Shown piece by piece: positions 8,936-16,349 of a stretch of DNA of 17,561 bases (positions are counted from its first letter, which is position 1; every line of letters begins with the position of its first letter). The stretch comes from Desulfobacterales bacterium. Lineage in GTDB: Bacteria > Desulfobacterota > Desulfobacteria > Desulfobacterales > Desulfobacteraceae. A program made the position numbers and the translations under genes. The notes beneath the pieces were generated by a model that was not told where the DNA came from, made no database searches, and saw only the letters and a program-made list of their open reading frames with translations. The DNA lies in contig JAKSBB010000713.1 in the NCBI GenBank assembly GCA_022361315.1, positions 1-17,561 on the forward strand, written 5' to 3'.

Positions 8936-9778
8936 TTAATTCGTATGGGTTTCCGGGGCCCGGGTGAGCCCTAAACGGGATTTGAGCAGGGCCATGTTGT
9001 TTCCCTCCACCACCCAGGAGCCGTCCGAAGCGATCACTGCAGGCACAGCGGTCAGATGGGCCGCAGCCATAAAATCGGCTGTCTTTCGTATCAGCCCTTC
9101 TGCCTTATCACAGGCCGGAGCGTCGCCGGAGGTGTCCATCGCTCTGAAATCGGCATAGGTAACTTCATCACAGAGGGCCCGGGTCACCAGGTCACGGCTT
9201 TCCCCGCCGAGCACCGGGTTGAGAATGAACTTGAGCCCCAGTTTTTTTTCAAAGGCCAGGGTTTCAAGTTCCGGCAGCAGGGCTTCGCAATGGGGGCAGC
9301 GGGGATCGGTGACCACATAGATGAAGTCCTTTGGCCGGGAGGGCTGGAAGGTCATAGACACCATGGATTCCATCACCTTACGGTTTTCTTTCAAAAAGCT
9401 GCTGCGTTCGGCTTCCTGCCGTTTTATTTTTTCCTGAAACCGTTTTCTTTCCCGGGCTGCCGCATCTGAAAGACCGGCCATGGTATCCCGGGTTACGGCC
9501 ATCCCCCTGCTGTACATTTTGCCCGCCACAATGGACGCCCGGCCGGCATAGACAGGGGCCAGTTTGCCGTCAACGGCGAGCACCGCTTCGCAGAAATCCA
9601 TCCGGGGTTGCTTTGAAATGATTCTGGCGTCTGCCAGGGGGGCATTGGGTTTGCCTGCACCGGGCAGATGTTCTCTGATCCAGTCCAGGGTCACATGGCT
9701 GCAGGCATCCCCGGCAAATGCCGGGACGGCCAGGCAGAAGGTCGTCAGTAGATGAATGAATATGTATTTTGTTTTCAT
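8936..9778 (-). CDS. DsbC/DsbG-like thioredoxin-fold thiol:disulfide protein (CPHC)
   Basis: 280 residues. Signal peptide 1-22 (cleavage after AFA). An N-terminal region (24-100) is followed by a charged helical linker (105-140) and a thioredoxin fold from about 150. The active site is C161-P-H-C164 in the context TDPRCPHCEALLPE, and the cis-proline is Pro246 in TAVP, as in periplasmic DsbC-like proteins. Four further cysteines (26, 63, 203, 223) lie outside the active site. The role is disulfide formation or isomerisation in the periplasm; the direction cannot be told without its redox partner, and no DsbD or DsbB is encoded here. GAGG lies eight bases before the ATG. It sits between two genes for 4-cysteine secreted proteins (gaps of 15 and 27 bp) and near two 12-cysteine proteins, which suggests a dedicated folding enzyme. 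Confidence 0.88.
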   Translation of the reverse strand: MKTKYIFIHLLTTFCLAVPAFAGDACSHVTLDWIREHLPGAGKPNAPLADARIISKQPRMDFCEAVLAVDGKLAPVYAGRASIVAGKMYSRGMAVTRDTMAGLSDAAARERKRFQEKIKRQEAERSSFLKENRKVMESMVSMTFQPSRPKDFIYVVTDPRCPHCEALLPELETLAFEKKLGLKFILNPVLGGESRDLVTRALCDEVTYADFRAMDTSGDAPACDKAEGLIRKTADFMAAAHLTAVPAVIASDGSWVVEGNNMALLKSRLGLTRAPETHTN

Positions 9779-9793
9779 GGGGTTGTCCTCGTA

Positions 9794-10228
9794 TTAATAG
9801 CTGACACTGATGCTGTCGCTGTTCAGCTTCACGGTGGTGGAACTGCCGATGCCTGTGATATTGGTTTTACTTCCCTTTTCGTTGTAGCGTTCCGCATACC
9901 CCCAGCACCAGATGAACTGGGTTTTACAGTATCTTTCCTTCTGGTATGAGACGAACTTACATTTCACCTGGCTGCCGCCGCAATTGGGGGTGATGCTTTT
10001 GCTGGCGGATTCGTCCACCAGTTCTTTTTTTACAGATGGGGATGAGTAATAGGTCCGGGTCAGGGTGTTGTACTTGTATATGTCCACATACCGGTCTTCT
10101 CCCGCGTTGTTTTTCACGGTGAAGGTATATGAGGTATCACCGGCCATAGCGGTGCCTGCCGGAGTGATGGTGCAAAGTGCGAAAATAGTGAGTATTGCAA
10201 TTGATAATCTGAGTTTTAAAGCGTTCAT
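9794..10228 (-). CDS. Small secreted 4-cysteine protein, first gene of the Dsb operon
   Basis: 144 residues from the ATG at 10228, which has AAGGAGG five bases upstream. The frame is open further upstream to 10279 but without a ribosome site, and the signal peptide begins here. Signal peptide 1-29 (cleavage after AMA). The mature part is beta-rich and has four cysteines (83, 90, 101, 108) clustered in the middle, around ITPNCGGSQVKC and RYCKTQFIWC. No known family is recognised. It may be a distant relative of the 132-residue protein at the other end of the operon. It is followed after 15 bp by the DsbC-like gene. A sigma-54-like box and an activator dyad lie upstream. Confidence 0.82.
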   Translation of the reverse strand: MNALKLRLSIAILTIFALCTITPAGTAMAGDTSYTFTVKNNAGEDRYVDIYKYNTLTRTYYSSPSVKKELVDESASKSITPNCGGSQVKCKFVSYQKERYCKTQFIWCWGYAERYNEKGSKTNITGIGSSTTVKLNSDSISVSY

Positions 10229-10274
10229 GTCTGCCTCCTTGATTTGGCTGTGATCGATCGTTGATGGTAAAGAT

Positions 10275-10289
10275 TCCAAGAATTGTGCC
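10275..10289 (-). promoter_or_regulatory. Sigma-54-like promoter of the Dsb operon
   Basis: On the minus strand GGCACAATTCTTGGA: a good -24 half and the exact N10 spacing, but the -12 half is TTGGA rather than TTGCW. The same variant occurs at 16166-16180 and 16999-17013. It lies about 47 bp before the ATG at 10228. Confidence 0.6.
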
Positions 10290-10385
10290 GTTGAGGTGGT
10301 TTTTGTTTAACTGCTTGTAATTTATGGGGTATTTTCTTGTGTGGCACGATGCGTCGGTAATTGGTTTTCTCCTGCCGCCTGTCTG

Positions 10386-10405
10386 GATAGACAGAAGTGT
10401 ATAGT
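10386..10405 (-). promoter_or_regulatory. Upstream activator dyad of the Dsb operon
   Basis: On the minus strand ACTATACA-CTTC-TGTCTATC. The first half-site is identical to the other three sites in the window and the second is partly matched. Its centre is 106.5 bp from the -24 GG. It lies just after the permease gene that ends at 10427. Confidence 0.65.
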
Positions 10406-10426
10406 CATATCCGGGGAGATCCCGGA

Positions 10427-11611
10427 CTAATCCGACCGAAGGGCCAGGATGGGACTCAGCCGGGCGGCCTGGCGGGCCGGGTAGATGCCGAAGAATACCC
10501 CCACAGCCACAGCCACCCCCACCCCCAGGACCATCGCGTCGTAGGATACGGAGAACTGCCACTGGGCGTAATGTGCAATGAGCCAGGAGGCAGCCACACC
10601 GGTGCCGATACCCAGAAGCCCGCCCAGGATACACAGCAGCACGGACTCGATGAGGAACTGTACCAGGATATCCCCCCGGCGGGCACCCAGGGCCCTGCGG
10701 ATGCCGATTTCCCGGGTCCGTTCGGTCACCGAGACCAGCATCACGTTCATCACCCCGATTCCCCCCACCACCAGGGAAATGCTGCCGATGGCCCCCAGCA
10801 GGAGGGTGAACAGCTGCATCTGTGTTTCCATCTGGGCAATGAGCTGCTCCGCACTTCTTACATTGGCCTTTATGCTGTCCCGGGATGCCAGGTAGGCGTT
10901 GACCTGGCGTTCGATGGTATTGTGGGGGGAGGCGCCGTCGGACCGGGCCATGATATGGCGGATCTCAGCCTCCCTGAACATCCGCTGCAGGGTTGAGATG
11001 GGCAGGATAATACCTTCGTTGATCTCATAGGGACGCATTCCGCCCATGGGCACTTTATCGATGACCCCGATGACGGTGAGGTATTTTTCCTTGAAGAGAA
11101 TCCGTGCCCCTAAAGGCTCGGCCACCCCGGCCTTACGGAGAATGGTTTCCACCCGGTGGCCGATGAGGCAGTAGAACATGTTACGGTCCAGGCCGTGGAT
11201 GAATCTGCCTTCTTTCAGACGCAGCTTGTTGATCCGTTCAAAGGCAGGGGTGACGCCCAGGGCGGAAACCGAAACCTTGGTACCCCTGAATTTCAGGATC
11301 TGGTTTTCAGACATATAGGGGGCCACTTCAAGAACGGCGGGGCAGGCCGACGGAATATTATCCGCCACCGCCAGGGTGAGCTGCCGCTGCCGGCCCGGCC
11401 TGTTATCGGAACCTGCCTTGCGGATGGTGACCACATCCGTACCCATCTCCATGAACTGGCGCAGGGCTTCCTGCTTGACGATGGTACCCACGGAAACCAT
11501 GGCGATGACCGATCCGATACCCACCACAATCCCGATCAGTGCCAGCACGGAACGCTGCTTGGCGCTGACCAGGCTGTTCACCGCCTCAATGATGTTTTGC
11601 TTTAGGATCAT
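10427..11611 (-). CDS. MacB/FtsX-type ABC transporter permease
   Basis: 394 residues with the layout of a MacB-type mechanotransmission permease: TM1 at about 20-42, a large periplasmic MacB_PCD domain (about 45-262), then three helices (about 267-293, 315-348 and 355-378) forming the FtsX domain. The signature VSVTERTREIGIRRALGARR is at 294-312 and the end is PARQAARLSPILALRSD. Such permeases pump or extrude substrates from the periplasm through an adaptor and TolC. In E. coli MacB permease and ATPase are one protein; here they are separate genes. It is the last gene of the operon and its start lies inside the 3' end of the ATPase gene, so the amber codon in that gene may reduce its translation. 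Ends with TAG. Confidence 0.93.
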   Translation of the reverse strand: MILKQNIIEAVNSLVSAKQRSVLALIGIVVGIGSVIAMVSVGTIVKQEALRQFMEMGTDVVTIRKAGSDNRPGRQRQLTLAVADNIPSACPAVLEVAPYMSENQILKFRGTKVSVSALGVTPAFERINKLRLKEGRFIHGLDRNMFYCLIGHRVETILRKAGVAEPLGARILFKEKYLTVIGVIDKVPMGGMRPYEINEGIILPISTLQRMFREAEIRHIMARSDGASPHNTIERQVNAYLASRDSIKANVRSAEQLIAQMETQMQLFTLLLGAIGSISLVVGGIGVMNVMLVSVTERTREIGIRRALGARRGDILVQFLIESVLLCILGGLLGIGTGVAASWLIAHYAQWQFSVSYDAMVLGVGVAVAVGVFFGIYPARQAARLSPILALRSD

Positions 11612-12269
11612 GGATAACCCCGTCTTTCATTTTTACGTAGCTTGTGCACTGGTTGGCGATCTTCATGTCATGGGTGATGATAAACATGGTGATGGACTCC
11701 TCCCGGTTCAGCCGGATGAACAGGTCCATGATCTCCTGTCCCACCCGCTCATCAAGGGCGCCGGTGGGCTAGTCCGCAAGGATAATGGCGGGGCTGCCCA
11801 CCAGGGCCCGGGCAATGGCCACCCGCTGCTGCTGCCCCCCGGAAAGCTCCGTCGGCCTGTGATGGGCCCGTTCCAGCATACCCACCTTTTCCAGCACCGC
11901 CTGTGCCGCTGCCTTGCGGCGGCGTTCCGGGGTGCCCCGGTAAACCAGGGGCAGGGCCACGTTCTGGAGGGCCGTGAGTTTGGGCAGGAGGTTGAACTGC
12001 TGGAAGACAAATCCGATTTTCCGGTTCCGGACATCGGAGAGGGTGTTGTCGGTCATCTGGTCAACCGGCCTGCCGTCCAGGATGTAGGCCCCGTCGCAGG
12101 GGCTGTCCAGAAGACCGATGATGTTCATGAGGGTGGATTTGCCGCAGCCGGACTGCCCCACGATGGACACCAGTTCCCCGGCGCCGATGCGCAGGTCTAC
12201 CCCTTTGAGCACCTCTACGGATACCGGGCCCATCTGATAGGATTTGCGGATCTGGGTCAGTTCAATCAT
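11586..12269 (-). pseudogene. LolD/MacB-type ABC ATPase interrupted by an amber codon at the Walker B glutamate
   Basis: The reading frame starts at the ATG at 12269, overlapping the adaptor stop (ATGA). It shows Walker A GQSGCGKST (38-46), the Q-loop FVFQQFNLL (87-95), the signature LSGGQQQRV (142-150) and Walker B ending IILAD (166). The next codon, normally the catalytic Glu, is TAG (11769-11771). After it the same frame continues with PTGALDE and the switch motif IITHD, ending at TGA (11586-11588). Full length would be 227 residues, normal for this family, and everything else is intact. One base change (GAG to TAG, position 11771 C to A on the + strand) explains it. It could be a recent inactivating mutation or a sequencing error. 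Translation ending at 167 would give an ATPase without catalysis. Confidence 0.88.
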
Positions 12270-14038
12270 GGCCGTCCTCCTCCCATGAAAAAGACAGGGT
12301 CGCCCGGGGCGAGTCCGTGGAGGATCTCCACCGATTCCAGGGTGGTCATGCCTGCGGTCACTTCTTTTTCCACGGGGTTGCCGTCCGGCCCCGGCACCTT
12401 CACAAAGGCTTTCTCCTCCCTCAGATCCACGCAGGCCAGGGGCACCACGACGGCTTCCGGGTTTTCATAGACCATGATTTCCAGGTTGGTGGACATGCCC
12501 AGCCGGATCATCTCCCGCTGGGCCGGGGTCAGGGTCAGGATGGCCACGTCCACGTCGAACATGGGGCCGTCCCTGTCGGTGGATTCCGCATTGGACGAGA
12601 TCCGCCGCACCACCCCTTCCAGGGGGGCTCCGGTAAAGGCGTCTCCGGATACCCGGACCTTCTGCCGGGGTTTGATTTTACCGATATCGATTTCATCCAC
12701 CCGGGTTTTGACGGAGAGGCCGTCCAGGTTTCCCAGGGTCAGGAGGATTTCTCCCTGGGCCATGGAAACGCCGGGCTCCGGCAGTTTACTTTCTCCCGTG
12801 ACGCCGCCGCTGCCCCCGGCCAGGGGTTTGATGGCAATGCCGGACACCCGGGCTTTGACCAGGGCATGGGTCAGTTTTTCTTCAACCTCGGCCATGGCGA
12901 TCCTGGCGTTTTCCAGCTCCATGCCGGCGATATCCAGGTTTTCCCGGTTTCCCTTTTCAAGGGCGCTTTCCAGGGATTCCCGGGCTGCGGTGACGTCCAT
13001 TTGCTGCCGCTGGTATTCGGTCTGGGAGGTTTCCAGCTCGGACCTGGAGATGATGCCTTTGTCGTAGAGGGTCCGGCTTTCTTCCTGTTTTCGCTTCAGG
13101 GTATCCAGGCTGTTTTCGGCTGTGGTCAGGGCGCGTCTGGCATTGGATACCTCGGTGCTTCTGTCCCATTGTTCAAGATCCCTGTATGCCCGCCGGGCTT
13201 TTATGAATGCGGCTTTGGCATCCCTGAGTTCCACCTCCAGCTTCCGGGTATCCATGAGGATCAGCGGATCCCCCTTTTTGACTTCCTGGTCAAAGGAAAA
13301 GTACCTGGCCTTGATTTTACCGTCAAAGGGGGCGGTGACATTGATTTCCTCCAGCGGGGCCACGGCGCCGGACAGGGAGACCGACTTGCTCAGATGCCGG
13401 ATCCCGGCCTCCGCCCGGCGCAGTCCCAGGGAGGCTTCCGCCGGCCGGGTTTCACTGAAAAGGGAGGCCGAGATACTGCCCTGGGTCCACAGCCAGCCCC
13501 CGGTGCCGCCGATGCCCAGGATGACGGCGAAAACAACGATAAACCGCACCAGCCGCACCTTTTTCAGGGCCGCCGTGAGATTCTGGTTGGTTTCCTCCAT
13601 TTCCATGAAGGCGTCGGTAAGTTGGCGGTTCAGCTTTTTTTCCGTTTCCCGGCTTTGGACGATTTCCGTCCTGTCGTTGATGACGATCACAATGCCGCTG
13701 CCGGCGTCACCGGCCTCATCCGCCTTTTTGAGGTAAGAGGTGTCCATGTAAATGGTGCGGACCTCTCCGTCATTTCGCCGGAATTCCACGGTGCTGCCAA
13801 GGCCTACGGCATCGTTGTAGATGGCATCCAGGACGGTCTGGGTAAATTCGTCGTTTCCTTCGGTTTCCATCATGAACACCTGGCCGAAGGGCCTGTCCAT
13901 TACGGTGTCTTCCGCCAGCCCCAGAATTTTGGCGGCGGCATCGTTGAACAGGGTGATTTTCCCGGTGCTGTCCAGGACCATGACCCCTTCGGCCATGTTT
14001 TCGACGATCTGCTGGTAAAAGGCTATTTCCCGGGCCAT
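12266..14038 (-). CDS. Periplasmic adaptor (HlyD/MacA family) fused to a cytoplasmic PAS domain
   Basis: 590 residues. Residues 1-128 form a PAS domain (IVENMAEGVMVLDSTGKITLFNDAAAKILG at the front, GIVIVINDRTEI at the end). A helical linker (129-160) and one membrane helix (about 163-184) follow. The rest is a MacA-like adaptor: a lipoyl-type half at 232-265 (VTAPFDGKIKARYFSFDQEVKKGDPLILMD), a long coiled-coil hairpin (about 265-395), the second lipoyl half (ARVSGIAIKP, 396 on) and beta-barrel and membrane-proximal domains to the end. Ordinary adaptors are roughly 370-400 residues with no cytoplasmic sensor, so the PAS fusion is the oddity. GGGAG lies eight bases before the ATG. It overlaps the TolC gene by 16 bp and the ATPase gene by 4 bp. 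The PAS domain may gate export in response to a cofactor, redox state or small molecule; no heme- or flavin-binding motif is clear. Confidence 0.9.
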   Translation of the reverse strand: MAREIAFYQQIVENMAEGVMVLDSTGKITLFNDAAAKILGLAEDTVMDRPFGQVFMMETEGNDEFTQTVLDAIYNDAVGLGSTVEFRRNDGEVRTIYMDTSYLKKADEAGDAGSGIVIVINDRTEIVQSRETEKKLNRQLTDAFMEMEETNQNLTAALKKVRLVRFIVVFAVILGIGGTGGWLWTQGSISASLFSETRPAEASLGLRRAEAGIRHLSKSVSLSGAVAPLEEINVTAPFDGKIKARYFSFDQEVKKGDPLILMDTRKLEVELRDAKAAFIKARRAYRDLEQWDRSTEVSNARRALTTAENSLDTLKRKQEESRTLYDKGIISRSELETSQTEYQRQQMDVTAARESLESALEKGNRENLDIAGMELENARIAMAEVEEKLTHALVKARVSGIAIKPLAGGSGGVTGESKLPEPGVSMAQGEILLTLGNLDGLSVKTRVDEIDIGKIKPRQKVRVSGDAFTGAPLEGVVRRISSNAESTDRDGPMFDVDVAILTLTPAQREMIRLGMSTNLEIMVYENPEAVVVPLACVDLREEKAFVKVPGPDGNPVEKEVTAGMTTLESVEILHGLAPGDPVFFMGGGRP

Positions 14039-15564
14039 TTGTCATTCTCCCTGTTGTAGTCGATCTTCCAGGTGTCCAGGGTGGTGCCCAGAACGGTATC
14101 CAGGTCGGTGAGGGCGTTGAGGTAGTCCACCCTGGCGTTGACTTCCGCGTTCTGGCTGTCCACCAGATCGTTCTGGTAGGTCACCACCTGGAAGTTGGTG
14201 GTTCTGCCCACCCTGAGTTTCTCCGTTTCTACGGCCAGCTTCTGTTCGGCCAGCTCCCGGGCCCGTTCCGCCAGGGTCACCTGTTTGAGACGGGTTTCCA
14301 CCTCCCGGATGCCGTCCTGTACTTCCAGGGTGATATTCTGCCGGGTCTCTTCCAGTTCCAGCCGGGCTTTTTTCAGGGTGGTTCCGGCAGTGAGCAGGGT
14401 CTGTTCCCGGGTGAGGTCCCCGTATATGGGAATGGTCAGGGACAGGCCCACGGACCAGTCATAGTCATCGGAATTGTCCGACATCCTGTAGTTGCTGTCC
14501 GTGGCAGATACCCCGGCCGTGAAATCCAGATTCCATTTGTCATTGTCTTCGGCCAGCACCACATCAATACGGGCGCGTTCGAGATTCATCAGGGCGTTCA
14601 GCATATCCGAGCGATGGTTAAATGCCGTGGCCAGGCAGGTGTCAAAGTTGGGGTGTACTTCCGTGAGATCTGTTTCCTCCACCGGTGAGATCCGGGTCTC
14701 CCGGGGCAGGTCAAGGACCTTGAGGAGGGAAATCCGGGAACTGTCCACATCGTTGAGAGCGGTTTCATAGGAGAACTCCTGGTTGGCCACATCGGATTCC
14801 GCCGAGATGATTTCGTTGGCCGGGGTTCGGCCCATGGCCACCATGATCCGGTTCATCTCCAGAGTGTCCCGGGACCGCTGGAGAGAGGCTTTGATAATGT
14901 CCAGCTGGCGGATGTTCTGGGCATAGGCACGGAAGGCCGATATCACGGAGTTCACCGTGGAGATGATGGTGTCCCTGTGGCTGAGCAGGTTGGACTGCTC
15001 CGACATTTCCGCCAGGACAACGGAGGCGGTGTTTACGGCGATACCTGCCCCCTGGAGCAGGGGCTGGGAGAGATCCACGGACCAGGTGTTCACTGCGGAC
15101 CGGTCCTGGGCCGAATCGTTGGTATCGGAGAGATCGTCGTCCCTGTCCCAGGAGAATTCCAGGCTGGCACCGGTTTCAAAGGCTTTGGATGCAGTCAGGG
15201 TATTGGAGAGGGTGAAGTCCGTGGATGTGGATTTACCCGAGCCTTTGGTGTGGGTCTCACTCCCCGTGTATCCGGCATCGGCGGAGAAGTCCACATCCGT
15301 ATTGAACTTGTCCTGCTCCACCCGCAAATCAAATTTCTGTACCACCCGGTCGAGGAAGGTACTTTTTACGGTCCGGTTGGTCCGAAGTGCGGTCAGTACC
15401 GCTTCGGACAGGGTCATTTCCATGGCGGGTGTTGCTGTACCTGTATCGGCGGTGCCGGTGCCGGTGCCGGTGCCTGCCCATGTCTTCTCCGTTCCCGGCA
15501 TAAGGAATAAGACCAAGACCAAGATCGAGGCCAGGACAAAGGGTATCACCCATTCGCTTCTCAT
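14023..15564 (-). CDS. TolC-like outer membrane efflux protein
   Basis: 513 residues from the ATG at 15564; upstream open frame lies inside the preceding gene and lacks a signal peptide. Signal peptide 1-31 is followed by a Gly-Thr-rich linker encoded partly by a hexanucleotide repeat. Two related halves each have beta strands and long helices, as in outer membrane efflux proteins: MTLSEAVLTALRTNRTVKS at the front, LSQPLLQGAGI, then LSLTIPIYGDLTREQ in the second half, and RVDYLNALTDLDTVLGTTLDTW at the end. It forms the outer membrane channel for the adaptor and permease encoded downstream. The start overlaps the stop of the 12-cysteine gene (ATGA), so cargo and channel genes are translationally coupled. 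Ends with TAG. Confidence 0.92.
   Translation of the reverse strand: MRSEWVIPFVLASILVLVLFLMPGTEKTWAGTGTGTGTADTGTATPAMEMTLSEAVLTALRTNRTVKSTFLDRVVQKFDLRVEQDKFNTDVDFSADAGYTGSETHTKGSGKSTSTDFTLSNTLTASKAFETGASLEFSWDRDDDLSDTNDSAQDRSAVNTWSVDLSQPLLQGAGIAVNTASVVLAEMSEQSNLLSHRDTIISTVNSVISAFRAYAQNIRQLDIIKASLQRSRDTLEMNRIMVAMGRTPANEIISAESDVANQEFSYETALNDVDSSRISLLKVLDLPRETRISPVEETDLTEVHPNFDTCLATAFNHRSDMLNALMNLERARIDVVLAEDNDKWNLDFTAGVSATDSNYRMSDNSDDYDWSVGLSLTIPIYGDLTREQTLLTAGTTLKKARLELEETRQNITLEVQDGIREVETRLKQVTLAERARELAEQKLAVETEKLRVGRTTNFQVVTYQNDLVDSQNAEVNARVDYLNALTDLDTVLGTTLDTWKIDYNRENDKWPGK
15451..15474. repeat. Hexanucleotide tandem repeat (GGTGCC)x4
   Basis: Four perfect copies of GGTGCC lie in the TolC-like gene just after the signal peptide and encode Gly-Thr dipeptides. 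Because the unit is six bases, copy changes keep the frame and would only lengthen or shorten the linker. Confidence 0.9.
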
Positions 15565-16118
15565 GAGTTCCCCGCGCAGGCCGAGACTGTTCCCCCTGCT
15601 TCCCTGCAGGGCACATACATGGACAGGCAGGCCGGTCCGCTGATGCCGCTGGCCCTGCATTCCCGGAAATAGGTGGCGCATTCATTGCCGGTTACCCCGG
15701 GGATCATTACACAACAATTGACTGAAGGGGCATTGAATGTCGATGCGGTCAGGGTATTGCCGGAATCCCCGTAGATCAGAAGGGTGCTGTTGGCGCGGAT
15801 GGTTGCAGCTTTGCTGCAGGACCATTCGTTGTGGGCGGTTTTGGCCATCTTGCAATTCCCGGTTTCATTTGAATTGCAGTTGTAGGACCCGGTTTCCAGG
15901 AAAGATATATATTTAGTACCGGAACCGCTGCTCTTCCCGCACAGGCCGTCGTTACCGCTGAAGGTGTAGAGATGATAACCGTTACCATTGGATTGTGGAT
16001 TGCAGTTCCTGGCGTATACCGTGGTGTCCCAGGCGTGGACCGGCGTTGCGGCGGCACAGAGAAGGATCAGGACCAGCATCAGCAGCCCTGCGATTTTATT
16101 GTAATGTAACCAAAGCAT
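15561..16118 (-). CDS. Secreted 12-cysteine protein, first gene of the exporter operon
   Basis: 185 residues. Signal peptide 1-29 (cleavage VHA-W). The 156-residue mature protein begins WDTTVYARNC and has 12 cysteines (39, 60, 81, 89, 101, 135, 136, 147, 154, 164, 171, 181), enough for six disulfides. It is rich in Asn, Ser, Gly and Thr. I recognise no family. It aligns without gaps to the mature part of the gene at 16350-16904 (about 102 of 156 identical), with all 12 cysteines conserved. GGAGG five bases before the ATG supports the start. Its stop overlaps the TolC start, so it is made together with the exporter and is the natural candidate cargo. A toxin, adhesin, signal or structural role is open. 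Confidence 0.85.
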   Translation of the reverse strand: MLWLHYNKIAGLLMLVLILLCAAATPVHAWDTTVYARNCNPQSNGNGYHLYTFSGNDGLCGKSSGSGTKYISFLETGSYNCNSNETGNCKMAKTAHNEWSCSKAATIRANSTLLIYGDSGNTLTASTFNAPSVNCCVMIPGVTGNECATYFRECRASGISGPACLSMYVPCREAGGTVSACAGNS

Positions 16119-16165
16119 ATCAACCTCCGGGTAAATCTTTTTGTAAAACGTCTGGTACTCAGAAA

Positions 16166-16180
16166 TCCAAGAAGTGTGCC
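16166..16180 (-). promoter_or_regulatory. Sigma-54-like promoter of the exporter operon
   Basis: On the minus strand GGCACACTTCTTGGA: -24 half intact, N10 spacing exact, -12 half TTGGA. It lies about 48 bp before the ATG at 16118. Confidence 0.6.
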
Positions 16181-16277
16181 CGACATTGGGTGTAGTATGT
16201 AACTACCTAACATTATGATGTGTTCTAACTGCAGAGCCGGTCCCACCGTTTTTGCAATACATCAGATAAAAACGAGA

Positions 16278-16297
16278 ATTAAACACATGTGTATAGT
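16278..16297 (-). promoter_or_regulatory. Upstream activator dyad of the exporter operon
   Basis: On the minus strand ACTATACA-CATG-TGTTTAAT. The centre is 107.5 bp from the -24 GG. A further half-site CTATACA on the + strand (16315-16321) forms a 7-bp inverted repeat with TGTATAG of this site, so two protein dimers might bind here. Confidence 0.65.
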
Positions 16298-16349
16298 CAC
16301 ACCGGAAGGACTGCCTATACACCCTCCAGCGCCTTCTTGTTACACCTTT

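Noticed and set aside
10342..10356. TGGCACG on the + strand as a sigma-54 -24 element
   Set aside because: At the right distance the bases are CG, not GC, there is no TTGC, and no + strand gene follows.
10411..10425. Small CCGGG/CCCGG hairpin after the permease gene as a terminator
   Set aside because: Only 5 bp of stem and no T tract on the minus strand.
11769..11771. TAG read as pyrrolysine or another amino acid
   Set aside because: Four other genes in the window appear to end with TAG (2216, 8510, 10427, 14023), and the site needs a glutamate for function. A point mutation or error is simpler.
12317..14059. Long open frame on the + strand opposite the adaptor gene
   Set aside because: It is the antisense shadow of the PAS-adaptor gene; its translation is Gly/His/Phe-rich with no domain, and no ribosome site precedes it.
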